Shown here: positions 42,653 through 54,592 of the stretch, piece after piece | How the letters are laid out: each line of letters begins with the position of its first letter | Position numbering within the stretch: the first letter of the stretch is position 1 | Position numbers and translations under genes: made by a program | Assembly: GCA_032717465.1 (NCBI GenBank) | Contig: CM064690.1 | Location: forward strand, 9,956,093 to 10,020,092 | Length of the DNA stretch: 64,000 nucleotides | Source of the DNA: Coenobita brevimanus | Lineage: Eukaryota; Arthropoda; Malacostraca; Decapoda; Coenobitidae | Reading direction: 5' to 3' | The notes under the pieces: generated by a model | The model's database searches: none | What the model saw: the letters and a program-made list of their open reading frames with translations, nothing else | Told to the model about the DNA's origin: nothing

Positions 42653-44055
42653 GTGCTTAAAATGGAGCTTGACTTTCACTTCCCGACCCTATAGGTGGTC
42701 ATTTTAATCAAGGCCTCCTTTTCTCGTCAGTTTACGAGGCTTCCAAGGCTTTTTTTTCTATCCAGTACAGTTTTGTGTATGGCTTGTGATATTCCCTTAC
42801 ATGTTATTAATGTAATTTATGTTGTTATTGAAAAGATCTAAAATCATAAAAAAGAAGTGTAAGACGTAGATTGCAAAATACATATATGTTGGAGAGCCTC
42901 TAAGTCGAGGACAATACGAGTCCATGTGCTTTTTCAGTTGGATGAAGTCTGGCGGTAAACTAAGTAAAATATTAACATTTCCCAAATGTCTTCAAGTGAT
43001 TAATACCAACATTCCATGAAGCCTGAATACCATCATGAAATCTTGGCAGAAATATTCACATTTTCCCTCAGCTACTTCTTCCAGGCTATTACAGTTTCAT
43101 CATATGCACGACTCTAGTTTCTGTCCAGTCTCTTGCCATCTTCTACATTCCATATCAGATTCCTCTGTCTCCAGATGGTCTCATCGGTGCTGTTTCAGGT
43201 GGTATCCCGTACCTTAACGTATTTTTTTTTCTATAATCAGATTTCTCTCATTGGCTATGAAGGTTAAGAGATACTGCAGTATTGTACTGCACGAGAAATA
43301 AGCCAACCTGCCTTTGTTATCGGTCGACGAACTCAATACTCGTTGATTAGTTGCCACTTCTTAATGCATCTCTCATGCGCAAGGTGCAGATAATGGTCCA
43401 GGCCTGCTTAGCTTCTGCCTCTGTTCCTTCTGTTGCCAGATACACCTTTCTATTTGTCCAGTAGTATATCTGAAAGTTTGCCTCATTTTTCCTCTTCACT
43501 ATCTACTTCTTTGTAATAATACCAATAGGGTCCAAGGATGCAGTGCAGCTCCTTCAGACAACTGTGCACGGAAGCCATTCATCTCCTTTTGTTTTCTCTG
43601 GTCTTGACCGTCGTTAAATATCCAGTTCTTGTTACTGATGGCAGTTGTATGATAAAGAGTAGATGGAAGGGTACTTAGGCAGTTCATTTCCATTTGTAAA
43701 ACCTACGTGGTTCTCCCCCTTCGCAAAAGAAAAAAAATCGAATACGCAGCCTTCGAGAATCCAGTGTAATTGTCATGTCGTATAGTCAGTTTATTTTTAT
43801 CTGATGTACCTGAGCCACTCCTTTAACCTGAACACTAAATAATAATTGCACGATATTCAATGAGCCTTAGTAACGAGACTGAAATTATTCTCCTCGATTA
43901 GTGGACAAATCGACTCTCCAGTCTGACCACAGCTGGCTATGAACTGAGCTAAAAGGACATGGAGATCTTAGGTAAGTTATAACAAACATTCCGCTCTTTA
44001 GGCATATCACATTCAAACTGTGGAGGGATAGAGATGGTGGGTGGTGTGATCAGTC
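41455..44055. other. gene-free stretch
   Basis: AC/CCACC-rich low-complexity sequence at 41520-42010, (CTAT)n 42576-42613 followed by (TA)n to 42649, otherwise AT-rich unique DNA. No gene is supported. Confidence 0.6.
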
Positions 44056-44310
44056 GACTGAAGGATGATGTGGAGGAAAGTTTGTGGTGGGCCGTAAAGT
44101 GTACAGTGTTGTGTATGAATACAGTATGTGATGTATTATAGGTTGCGTGGTGTGGGTTTGTGGGTTGTGTGGTGTGGGTTTGCACATTGTGTGGTGTCGG
44201 TTTGTAAGTTGTGTGGGGTGGGTTTGTAGGTTGCATTTTATGGTTTTGTAAGTTTTGTCGTGTGGGTTTTTAGGTTGTGTGGCGTAGCAAGGTGGTGTGG
44301 TGTGGGGTGT
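44056..44310. repeat. GT-rich minisatellite, left part (period about 24 bp)
   Basis: Degenerate repeats of GTTGTGTGGTGTGGGTTTGT. The minus strand reads as repeats of a Thr/Pro/His/Asn octapeptide. Confidence 0.75.
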
Positions 44311-44873
44311 CTTAATTTATCCATCTATCTATCAATTGCCCTATGCCCTAATCCCGCAAAGAGTGGCCGCAGACAAAACGCCTCTAAGTCGCTCTGTCAC
44401 CTACCATTTGACTACCCTCCTCCCAACTCACTCCCCCCTCCCTTATATACCTCTCAACTTCATCCCTTCACCTCATCCATGGTCTCCCCCTCCCTCTCCC
44501 TCCCTCCATCTCACCTACATACACCCTCTTAGTCACCCTCTTAGTCAGTCTTTCATTCTCCATTCTCTCCACATGTCCAAACCATCTCAGTGTATTTCTC
44601 CTAATTTTCTTAATAACATCCACATCCACCCCACAACGTTCTTTCACTTCTTCATTCGTCAACCCGTCCCTCCATGTCACTCCACATGCTCCTCTCAGGT
44701 AACTCATTTCCATTGCTCTCACTCTTGACCTGTTCCTCTCTAGCTAAGTCCACGCCTCGCTTCCATACGTCAGGGTAGGGATCACAATACTATCATGCAG
44801 TGACTTCTTAACTTCCATACTCACCTCCCTATTTCTCATCACCGCTTTCAGTGAATCAACAACCTTAATTTAT
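44311..44873 (-). mobile_element. LINE A copy with 10-bp target duplication
   Basis: CTTAATTTAT flanks the insertion exactly (44311-44320 and 44864-44873). The (CTAT)n tail is on the left, followed by the reverse complement of the LINE A 3' end (ATGCCCTAATCCCGCAAAG). The minus-strand frame 44468-44722 encodes EMSYLRGACGVTWRDGLTNE, RRNTLRWFGHVERMENERL and GGRGRGRPWMR. It is 5'-truncated at 44863. Confidence 0.9.
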
Positions 44874-45250
44874 GTCTGTGATATAGAATACTGTGCGATT
44901 AGGATGGTGTGTGATGTTGGGTAAAGAATGGTACTTTCCTGACTGTAGGATGGTGTGTAGTTGGATGGAGAATGGTATTCGGTGTAGGACACTGTGGTGT
45001 AGGATGCAGGATAGTGTGGTGCGGTTTGCAGCTAAGTGTGATGTGGAACGTAGAATAGTGTGGTGAGGGGTGCCGGATAGTGTGGTGTGAGGTGCGGTAC
45101 AGTGTGGTGTGCGACCAAAGATGATGTGGTGTGGGAAGCATGATGTTGTGGTGTGGGAAGCAGAATCGTGCAGTGTGGGATATAGAATAGTATGGAGTGT
45201 AGGAGAGCGTGATGTGGGATGCAGGATGATGTGTGTGGTGTGGGGATAAG
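44874..45250. repeat. GT-rich minisatellite, right part
   Basis: Degenerate units such as AGGATAGTGTGGTG and GTGTGGTGTG.GA.GCA, similar in composition to 44056-44310. The LINE A insertion separates the two parts. Confidence 0.7.
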
Positions 45251-45840
45251 GGAAAGTAGGAGGAGGGGAACGATAATTAGGTGTCAGATGCCACTGACCA
45301 TCAAAGACCTACATTCATCATCCTCAACACTGTAATTTGGTTGGCTACGTGACTTAACTCCAGACGGGGAAATTTTGGAACTGGTCATCACCTTAAAGTT
45401 CTTTAGGCCGTGTTCTTGGTGGCAGAGGAGACTTCATAACATCTCGTTTTTAGCAACTTTTTGGAATCTTACAGCATAAGACTGTCTGATATGATATGTA
45501 TAGTGTTTTATCATTGATGTAGTTTGTATCGGTGATATACAAAATGATATTACAATGCAAAAGGCAAATTATTCAACGAAGAAGTTTTGCCTGGGAATTT
45601 CCAAAGCCACTTGGAATATGACTCCTTAAAATTTGATAAACCTGAACGGCTTTAGTTTATTGTGAAGAATGTGGCCAATGTCTGATCTTTTAACCCAAAG
45701 ACGCCATTTTGGTCTTATCTGCAAACGTTTTTCTCAGGAGAAACTTTTCGACTCACAAGGGTTAGATGTAGCTGGGAATGGTCGTTACCATTAGTTGCAC
45801 GAGATGGCCATGGCTTGAACCAATGTAACTTTAACCCAAA
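45251..45840. other. gene-free stretch
   Basis: AT-rich unique sequence; no gene or repeat recognised. Confidence 0.55.
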
Positions 45841-46250
45841 GTGAAGCTTGGACGTTGTCTGAGGGGCACAAGTCAAGAGTGAGAGCAGTGGAAATGAGTT
45901 ATATGAGAGGAGCCTGTGGAGTCACATGGAGAGACAGACTGACAAATGAGGATGTGAAGGAGCGTTGTGGTGTGGATGTGATAGGAAGCATTAATAGAAA
46001 CACATTGAGGTGCTTTGACCATGTGGAGAGGATGGAGAGTGAGAGACTGACGAGGAGAGTGTACGTAAGGGAGGTGGAGGGGGAGAGAGGGAGGGGAAGG
46101 CCAAGGATGAGATGGAAGGATGTAGTGGAGAGGTATATGAGAGAAGGGGGTGTGAATTGGGAGCAGGGCAGTGAAATGGCTGGGGACAGGGATACGTGTT
46201 TGTGGCCACCCCGTATAAGGGATTAAGGTGTCTGGCAATAGATAGATACA
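45841..46250 (+). mobile_element. LINE A 3' fragment
   Basis: The frame 45855-46226 encodes the LINE A C-terminus (KSRVRAVEMSYMRGACGVTW, RNTLRCFDHVERMESERL, GERGRGRPRMRWKDVVERYM) and ends in the 3' sequence GGGATTAAGGTGTCTGGCAA with tail ATAGATAGATA. This copy belongs to a subtype whose 3' end (GTCTGGCAAT) is the closest match in the window to the 5S-SINE tail at 2490-2530. Confidence 0.85.
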
Positions 46251-46285
46251 GATAATCATAAAACTCAAGAGGTGACCGATACTTA

Positions 46286-46474
46286 TTAACCCATTAGCAC
46301 CCAGTGTCCCCAATAGAGGACGGAACTGGGCATTTTCAAAGTTTAATAGAGAAGGGATCCCCGGGGTAGCGACCTATGAGCTTCGCAACTCTGAGCCGAC
46401 AGGTAGAGGGCGGTACGTCTAGCACCATTCCAGCAAAATCCCTCGCACAGGAAGTATAGGAGCCAATAGGTTAA
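46286..46474. mobile_element. TTAA-flanked MITE (piggyBac-like), 181 bp
   Basis: TTAA at 46286-46289 and 46471-46474 bracket an element with imperfect inverted ends CCCATTAGCACC and CCTATTGGCTCC. TTAA target and C-rich termini fit the piggyBac superfamily. No coding capacity. Confidence 0.6.
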
Positions 46475-48032
46475 GCATTCTTGTGGTGACATTTTCATCA
46501 TTGTTATTATTGTTTTGTCTCTAGGCACATCTGAACGTAAACCCGATGGATTGCATGTCAAAGTTTCCCTTCTCCTGGAATCTACCATGCTCCTTTTGGA
46601 GTGTATGGAAGGAGCTGAGGGGTGTTATGTCGCCCTCATTCTATCGACGTCACAGCGTACAGGCGTCCCTATCAAACAACGACTCTCAGGTTTTGAATAC
46701 TGAGGCACTCGTAGATATGACAGAAAGTCTAGCGTACGTGAGACAAGCATTTACGACACCACCAACACTCCACAGACATCCACAAACACAGATGCATACA
46801 CTCGTCGAACCATCTACATTACGAATTAGAATATAAACTCTACACGTATATGTACTAAAGAAAACTAGAAAAAGGACTGATAAAAAATGCATCTCTCTCT
46901 CTCTCTCTCTCTCGATCGATCGATCGATCGATCGCTCGCTCGCTCGCTCTCTCTCTCTTGCCTAAGGGCACACTTCAATTCCATAGCCTTACCTTCTCAT
47001 CAACTCCCATAACCTTACCCTGTGTTTCATGTCTTCAGAACCTCTACCTTGTAGCCCAGTCATCACAGTCTCCCTCCCTATCCGTCTTATTTACATCCCT
47101 CCCCCTTGTCGTCTACATCCCAATCTTTGCTACCGTATGATCGTGCAAGACTGCCGACACGGACAAAGTATAAAGCTGTTAAGAAGTGAGATATGCCAGC
47201 TAGGTGCTCGAGAAGCTTCTCGGCGTTTCATGTACGGAAGTTCCGGAATCGGTGCGAGTCAGAGTTGCCAGTTTGCCTGCTGTTTGTGAGCGTAGTTATT
47301 TCGTAAGTTTTGCATTAATTTTTCTGCTCTTTTTCTTTAAAATGTTTATTTAAGCGACTTCTTGTTAAATTATGTAATTTAAGTTCATATGGTAAATGAT
47401 TTAGAGTGTTATGTAATGTAGGAAAACTCTAGCATGTTTTGATGTCTCCTAGCTGGTAACTGTTGTTGCTAGGGGCAAGTACAAGACCGGCAGATTCCAG
47501 AATTGTGGAGAAGTAGATGATTCTCGAACAATGCAAGTTTATATAAGGATGGATAAGAGACTAGAACAAGTTCAGTTGCTTTTCAGGTCAGTTTGAGTGA
47601 AGTTCAGTCGGTTTTCGTTCAGTTTGACTGTAGTGCTGTTAGTGAAGTTTGTGAAGTGTTGTTGGCAAGCATTAGGTGTAATTACTGTCAGTGAAGATTA
47701 TTTTCGGTATTTGTGAAAACAATGTTGTCAAACATTAAGTGTAATAACTGTGATGTGTTGTTAAACATTAAGTATAATTGCAATAAGTAAAGTGTGTATA
47801 GCTCCAGTGCTTGTGAGAATAGTGAAGAGAAGTTGGAAAGCATTAAGTGAAATTATTTGGAAAATAAAGACAGTGAACTTTAAGGAGGTAGTGTTTATTT
47901 TTGCCTCAGCTGATCTTGTGTACTGTACACCTAAAGGCTGACCATAGGAAGAACAACTCACTGGGCAATGTCCTTCCTGTACTGAACTACTGCTGTTGGA
48001 GCCTGTGGCAGTGTGGGGTGAGGATGTCACAC
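46475..48032 (+). other. gene-free; probable 5' LTR/leader region of the following retroelement
   Basis: (CT)n then six tandem GATC units at about 46893-46935. From about 47150 on, the sequence resembles an LTR promoter region: TTTATATAAGGATGG near 47538, repeated AGTTCAGT phrases near 47570-47620, and an AATAAA near 47865. It ends ..GTCACA at 48031, one base before a primer-binding site. I could not find a second LTR, so the left boundary is unknown. Confidence 0.4.
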
Positions 48033-48050
48033 TGGTGTCAGGAGTGAGGG
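48033..48050 (+). promoter_or_regulatory. primer-binding site (tRNA-Leu type) of gypsy remnant B
   Basis: TGGTGTCAGGAGTGAGGGAT matches, with few mismatches, the complement of the 3' end of tRNA-Leu (TGGTGTCAGAAGTGGGAT), used by many Ty3/gypsy elements. It starts one base after a CA-ending segment. Confidence 0.6.
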
Positions 48051-48067
48051 ATAAGTTCAGTGCTCCA

Positions 48068-48621
48068 ATGAGTCTAACATTCGACATGGAAGCAGAAGGT
48101 GTGAAGACAAGGTCTCGAGCTGGGCAAGAGGAGGAAATTTCCCTGGCGACAATCGTGAAGCTAATACAGGCACAAAATGAAGGGCTCGGAAACAAATTTA
48201 AAGAACAGTTACAAGCTCAATTACAGGCACAGAATGAACAGAAAAAACTCCAAGCACAATTACAGGCACAGATTGATGGACAGAAAAAACTCCAAGCACA
48301 ATTACAGGCCCAAAGTGAAGAACAGAAAGAGCTCAGGAACGAACTCAAAGAACAGTTACAAGCACAAAATGTCCAATTGCAAGCACAGAGTGAACAACTA
48401 GAGGTACAATGTGAAGAACAAAGAGAATGATATGAACAACTTCAAGAGGCATTACAGAAACAACAGAGGGTGCAAGGACAGCTGGATGCATTCATGGGGG
48501 AAATGAAGGAAGAACAGCAACAGCTTAAGGACGAAGTAGATGCTAAGCTAGAGCAGTAGAAGTATGACGTAAACAATAATGTGATGGAGTGTAAAGAGCA
48601 TGTAGATGACCAGCTGAAGAC
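48068..48621 (+). pseudogene. gypsy B Gag N-terminus, Gln-rich coiled coil
   Basis: Likely start MSLTFDMEAEGVKTRSRAGQ at 48068, just after the primer site. A long coiled coil of repeats follows: KEQLQAQLQAQNEQKKLQAQ and QSEEQKELRNELKEQLQAQN. A TGA at 48428-48430 ends the open frame, but the same frame continues (YEQLQEALQKQQRVQGQLDA, MGEMKEEQQQLKDEV) past a TAG near 48557 to the insertion at 48622. The heptad Gln/Glu pattern is typical of N-terminal Gag of some arthropod gypsy elements. Confidence 0.65.
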
Positions 48622-48625
48622 AATT

Positions 48626-49780
<1,155 letters not shown>

Positions 49781-49784
49781 AATT

Positions 49785-50510
49785 AGTGAGGAAACAGCGA
49801 CGGAGTGCAAACTGCATGTAGACAACCAGCTAAAGATTAGTGAGGGAATTGTGATAGAGTGCAAACAGCATGTAGATAGCCAGCTGAAGCATGTAATCAA
49901 CCATGTTAAGACAGTGAGAAAATTGAGGCTGTAGAGAAATATTGCACTGATGAGTCTCAGGTTAGTGTACAGGGAGCATATGAAAGGAATGGACAGCATA
50001 TGGTGAATCTTGATGGATCCGAGGCATCTAAAGGCAGCATTACAGGGTTGAATAATCAGAATGTAGGAGATTTAAGTCCAGGCCTTAATTATGATGCCTC
50101 AGTTTTTAGGCCTCAAACCAGTGAAGTGCATAGCTATAATGGGGGTCCAGTTAAAAAGAAACCTCAGGAATTTGATGGTAGAGTATCTTGGGAAGCTTAC
50201 CGTGCACAGTTTAAGTTACTTGTGGATCAGAATGGTTGGGATGAAAAGAAGAGGGCTGCAGAAGACCCACCACTGAAGAAATGCAGGAGAACCTTGATGA
50301 ATAGTGTGCAAGAAGATAGAAGAACAGACGGCAAGGAGTGTAGTAGGAATGGGAATCATAGGAAGAAATGCAGCCATACTACAGTGACAGGGCCAGCGTC
50401 AGATGAAGACCTGAAGAGGATGCAGATGGAGGATGCAGATTTACAACCAGTGCTAGAGTGGCTGCAGCAGAGTACAGTACGACCATCTCAGAAAGAAGTT
50501 TCCAGGTTAA
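49785..50510 (+). pseudogene. gypsy B Gag C-terminal part fused to pre-integrase linker
   Basis: Repeats of the type EC K.HVD.QLK continue the coiled coil (49785-49915). A frameshift near 49918 moves the frame into the open reading frame at 50000. Capsid-type motif KPQEFDGRVSWEAYRAQFKL and LLVDQNGWDEKKRA at 50155-50253 is a typical gypsy Gag signature. After about 20-40 unrecognised residues it continues ASDEDLKRMQMEDADLQPVL, which in gypsy pols lies between RNase H and integrase. About 2-3 kb of PR, RT and RH coding is therefore missing at the junction. It is interrupted at 50510 by the TTAA element. Confidence 0.7.
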
Positions 50511-51263
50511 CCCGTCACGTCCCGAGCTATTTCACACCTCCGACACTCCCCAATCCCGAGCAATTTTGGAAAAAAAAAAATTTTGGCTAAAACCTCCGCT
50601 TTTGGTGAGAAACATCGATAATTCTTGGAGATATCGCTCACCTGAGGTTTAAAATACTCGATACAGGTAGCAGTACCTCCTTACCTTACTGGGTGTTCTA
50701 TCAGGCTGGCTCCAAAGAAACAAGTTCTATGGGAGGGTAACTATTCCACACCACTCGTAAACGGAATTTATTTATTTATTTGGTATGAATTTATATGTAC
50801 TAGAGTATATTGGTTTTCAAACAGTAATATAGGCATTATAAGCATTGTTTCACTCACTAACTTATCAACATACCTGACCTTTTTTGGCAAGATTACCTGA
50901 TCATCATTTCTGACTGTTTCTTCCTCCAATGCTATGTAAACTTTGTCCTCCACATTGTCATCGATTGGGGAATCACTCTGGCCCAGAATGTCTTTCTTGG
51001 CCAGGTCACTGGTAACAGGTGAAATGCTGAGACAATGGCGTGCGAGGGGGGGGGAGGTTATGCGGTGTAAGGCATTGTCCCTGCCTGGCATCTTGTAGAG
51101 GAATAGAGGAAGGTGTCCTGCGTACACGTACCGAAAATCATTGGTGAAAATTGAAAATTGTTAAAATTATGAACCTTGCAATTGCGCAACGTATCAGTAC
51201 GTCAACGGGACTAGCTGTGACAAAACGTTGCAATGTACCCATACGTCGATGGGATGCCTAAGG
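50511..51263. mobile_element. TTAA-flanked (piggyBac-like) insertion in gypsy B pol
   Basis: TTAA at 50507-50510 and 51264-51267 flank 753 bp. Discounting one TTAA and the element joins the frame on the left (frame 2) in phase with the integrase frame on the right (frame 0), confirming exact boundaries. Ends: CCCGTCACGTCCC on the left; on the right CCTTAGGCATCCCATCGACG read inward. A minus-strand frame of 119 residues (50768-51127) shows no transposase motifs. Confidence 0.72.
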
Positions 51264-52020
51264 TTAAGCCCTGCAACCAAGAGCTACTGGAGTCAGTGGA
51301 ACCTTCATCATTTGAAAAATGGGCTACTGGAACATCAGTGGGAGACACCCAATGGCCTCAGCAAGTATTGGCAACTGATGGTTCCAAAGAAGATGAGGTC
51401 CAGGATCTTGGATGAGTCCCATAACCTGATCACTAGTGGGCACCTGGGAGTGAAGAAAACTCTAAGCCGGCTGCGACAGAGGTTCTACTGGATTGGCATG
51501 CGCCAGGATGTTGGAGAGTGGTGTCGGGCCTGTGATGTGTGCTGTGCCAAGAAGGGACCCAAGAAACGTGGTTGCACCCCTCTCCAGCTGTACTGAGTGG
51601 GTGCACCGATGGAAAGTGTCGCGGTGGACATTGCTGGACCTTTGCCACGCACTGAAAGAGGAAAGCAGTAAATATGTGTCACCATGGACTACTTCACAAA
51701 GTGGCCAGAAGCCTATGCTATCCCTAATCAAGAGGCTGCAAGTGTTGCTCAGGTGTTCATTGATCAGTTTTTCTGTCATTTTGGGATGCCACTAGAGCTA
51801 CATTCAGACCAGGGTAGAAACTTCGAGTATGCTGTATTCCGCTAGTGCTGCAAGTTTTCGGAGATCAAGAAGACCAGGACGACTCCCCTAAGGCCACAGT
51901 CAGATGGGATGGTGGTGAAATTCAACTGGACCCTGGGACAAGAACTGGCCAAGTACTGCATTTATGGACAACCAGAATTGGACCAGAAGTTACCTGCATT
52001 GCTGATGGCATATCGGCCGT
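51264..52020 (+). pseudogene. gypsy B integrase, catalytic Glu lost
   Basis: One reading frame without frameshifts but with TGA (51594-51596), TAA (51669-51671) and TAG (51843-51845). The zinc domain is H..H and CX2C (SGHLGVKKTLSRLRQRFYWI, CRACDVCCAKKG). The core holds ESVAVDIAGPLPRTERG (first Asp) and LELHSDQGRNFEYA (second Asp). The third catalytic position reads RPQSDGMVVKFNWTL where a Glu (GM-V-E-R-F) is expected, so it carries Val. The frame continues MAYRPSPALGPSYWP and runs straight into the minisatellite. Confidence 0.8.
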
Positions 52021-52054
52021 CTCCTGCCTTAGGGCCCAGCTACTGGCCTTGGCC

Positions 52055-53300
52055 TTCTAGGGGCGTGGCTACCGGCCGTTGCCAAGGCCCGGTTATGGGC
52101 CATGGCCTGGGAGAGGAAGCAGCTACCTGCAGACCCAAGGGGACCTTCGGAGTGGCTACAGGCTGTCTCCTGACAAAGGGGGGGAGTGGCTACAAGCCGT
52201 CTCCTGATTCCCCTCAGACTGGCTATGGGCCGTCTTCTTCAGAAGGGTTGAGCGGCTACAGGATGTCTCAAGAAAAGCACCTTGGGAGCGGCTACGGGCT
52301 GTCTCCTGTCGAAGGCAGGAGCGGCTACAGGCCATCTTCTGATTCCCCTCAGAGCGGCTACAGGCCATCTCCTGATTCCCCTCAGAGCGGCTACAGGCCA
52401 TCTCCTGATTCCCCTCAGAGCGGCTACAGGCCATCTCCTGATTCCCCTCAGAGCGGCTACAGGCCATCTCCTGATTCCCCTCAGAGCGGCTACAGGCCAT
52501 CTCCTGATTCCCCTCAGAGCGGCTACAGGCCATCTCGAGAAAAGCACCTTTGGAGCGGCTATGGGCCGTCTTCTTCAGGAGGGTTGAGCGGCTACAGGCC
52601 GTCTCAAGAAAAGTACCTTGGGAGCGGCTACGGGTTGTCTCCTGTCAAAGGCGGGAGTGGCTACAGGCCATCTCCTGATTCCCCTCAGAGCGGCTACAGG
52701 CCATCTCGAGAAAAGCACCTTCGGAGCGGCTATGGGCCGTCTCCTGACGAAGGCGGGAGCGGCTACAGGCCATCTCCTGATTCCCCTCAGAGCGGGTACA
52801 GGCTGTCTCCTTCACAAGGGTTGAGCGGCTACAGGCCATCTCAAGGAAGACACCTTCAGAGCAGCTTCAGGCCGTCTCCTGACAGAGGCGGGACTGGCTA
52901 CAGGCCGTCTCTTGATTTCCTTCAGAGCGGCTACAGGCCATCTCGAGGAAGACACCTTCAGAGTGGCTACAGGCTGCCTCCTGACAAAGGTGGGAGCAGC
53001 TATGGGCCGTCTCCTTATTGCCCTCACAGCGGCTATAGGCCGTCTCAAGAAAGACACCTTCAGAGAGGCTACATGCCTTCTCCTGATGAAGGCGGGAGCG
53101 GCTATGGGCTGTCTCCTTGTTGCCCTCAGAGTGGCTACAGGCCGTCTCCTTCAGGAGTGTTGAGCGGTTACAGGCCGTCTCGAGAAAGACACCTTCAGAG
53201 AGGCTATAGGCCTTCTCCTGACGAAGGCAGAAGCAGCTACAGCCCATCTCCTGATTGCCCTCAGACCAGCTACTGGCCATCTCCTTATTGAGGGTTGAGT
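52055..53300 (+). repeat. GC-rich 33-bp minisatellite with higher-order structure
   Basis: The basic unit is AGCGGCTACAGGCCATCTCC plus TGATTCCCCTCAG (33 bp = 11 codons, SGYRPSPDSPQ). Seven almost identical units lie in tandem at about 52320-52535. On both sides are variants (SGYGPSPDEGG, SGYRLSPSQGL) and 36-bp units ending EKHL. Because the units are multiples of three, a 460-residue frame (51909-53291) and several minus-strand frames stay open. The first units follow directly on integrase codons MAYRPSP. Not a host gene: no start, and the frame is inherited from the retroelement. Confidence 0.88.
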
Positions 53301-53500
53301 GGGTACAGGCCATCTCAGGGGTGCTGGCAGTAGCTGGAGAAACAGCTCCACCCCGAAGCTGGTTGGGGAAGGCTTGCCCAGAAGGTAGTTTAATATTCCT
53401 GCTATGGTGGTGACGGGCAAGCTCCGGGTCATAGAGGCGCATGGCCCAGGCGAACTTATGCCATTGTCACTCCAGGTCCTGGAGTGCTATCGTTGCTCCT

Positions 53501-54592
53501 CTATGGGCTCCTTGTGGGGGTGTCAGGGGCTCCTCCTGGGGCACTATACTGCATTTTACCACCGTCTGCTGGGAAAAAGTCACATACCTGTGACTGGAGA
53601 TGGTAAACTTTGGTGTCGTAGGCGGTGTAGACTAGCTGTAGGTGTTGGAGGAGGGCGTGCCATGCTGTGGTGGCAGAGTTTTCATCTTGTTGCTCATCGC
53701 AGGTGAGAAAGAGGGTGGATGAGTCAGTGGAGGAGCGGAGAAGTTGTAGAAGGTGGTGAAGTCCTTGGACACGTTGTTTCCATCCAAGGGGCGGTGCCCA
53801 TACAGCTTGTCGAATCTTAATGGCACTGGTTGTTGTCCTTGGTGCAGGGATGTGTTGAATGCTGGAGATGGACGGTGAATGTGGGGTTTTATGCTGGGGT
53901 AATGCGGCATAGTGTCTCTGGGGAGTGTAGGTGGCCGGGATTTGTGCTTGGTGTATCATGAGTGTGAGATGATTTAGGGCAGGGGTAGAGGTGTGATTTT
54001 GCAGCAAGGCGGGTGGGGTGGGAGAGCACCCGGAGTGTGTGATGGTTGTTTTGAGGGTGGGTGTGGGTGTACTAGGTTGGCGTGTGTGTGAGGTGTGTGG
54101 GGCACGTGAGGGTGGTCGTGGGATGGCAGGGGTGTGGGCGGCACAGCGTGGGGAGCGGGGTATGGGGTGAGTGGGTGGTGGTGTCATTGGGGTGTGGCTG
54201 GCGCAGGTGGGGTTGGGGACGCGTGTGGGCGGCGAGCTGGGCGTTATGGGGGTGGTCGTGGGCGGCGGCTGGGGTGGGGGCATGGTGGGCATAGGAGGTG
54301 TGGGGGTGTGAGTGGGACACGCAGTGCTGGGCGTGGGAGAGGAGGTGGCGGGTGGTGAGGAGGCGGGGGAGTGGCGGGGTGTTGGTGGTGTTGGTGGGTT
54401 GTCAGGTGAGGTGTGATATGGCGTGATGGAAGGTGAGGTGGAAGCGGTGGGGGAGGGGGAGAGAGAGAGAGAGGGGAAGGAGACGTAGCAATCGTAGGTT
54501 GTAAAGGGGGATGGCATGGGGATAGAGGGTGGGATGGGGCGTGGAGCCTGAGTGGTGGGGGCAGGTGTGCAAAAGGGATGCACGTGCCGGTT
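53501..54592 (-). pseudogene. gypsy C proline/threonine/serine-rich C-terminal extension
   Basis: In frame with integrase after one TGA. About 230 residues are dominated by Pro, Thr, Ser and His (PTPPTPRHSPASSPPATSS and similar). A less biased C-terminal 110 residues follow (PPLGWKQRVQGLHHLLQLLR, SATTAWHALLQHLQLVYTAY). No env signature, signal peptide or transmembrane helix is evident. It may be a downstream domain of the polyprotein or a separate ORF3. The plus-strand Gly/Trp-rich frames here are shadows. Confidence 0.55.

Noticed and set aside
46482..46500. left end of an LTR pairing with the segment ending at 48031
   Set aside because: TGTGGTGACAT only loosely resembles the expected inverted terminus, and no second LTR was found.
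52320..52535. CRISPR-like array
   Set aside because: Units are contiguous 33-bp direct repeats without unique spacers, in a eukaryotic genome.
51909..53291. host protein with SGYRPS repeats (structural or cuticle-like)
   Set aside because: The frame is inherited from the integrase upstream, has no own start, and the multiple-of-three unit length keeps several frames open on both strands.
54082..54358. Gly/Trp/Val-rich plus-strand frames
   Set aside because: Shadow of the proline-rich minus-strand frame of gypsy C.
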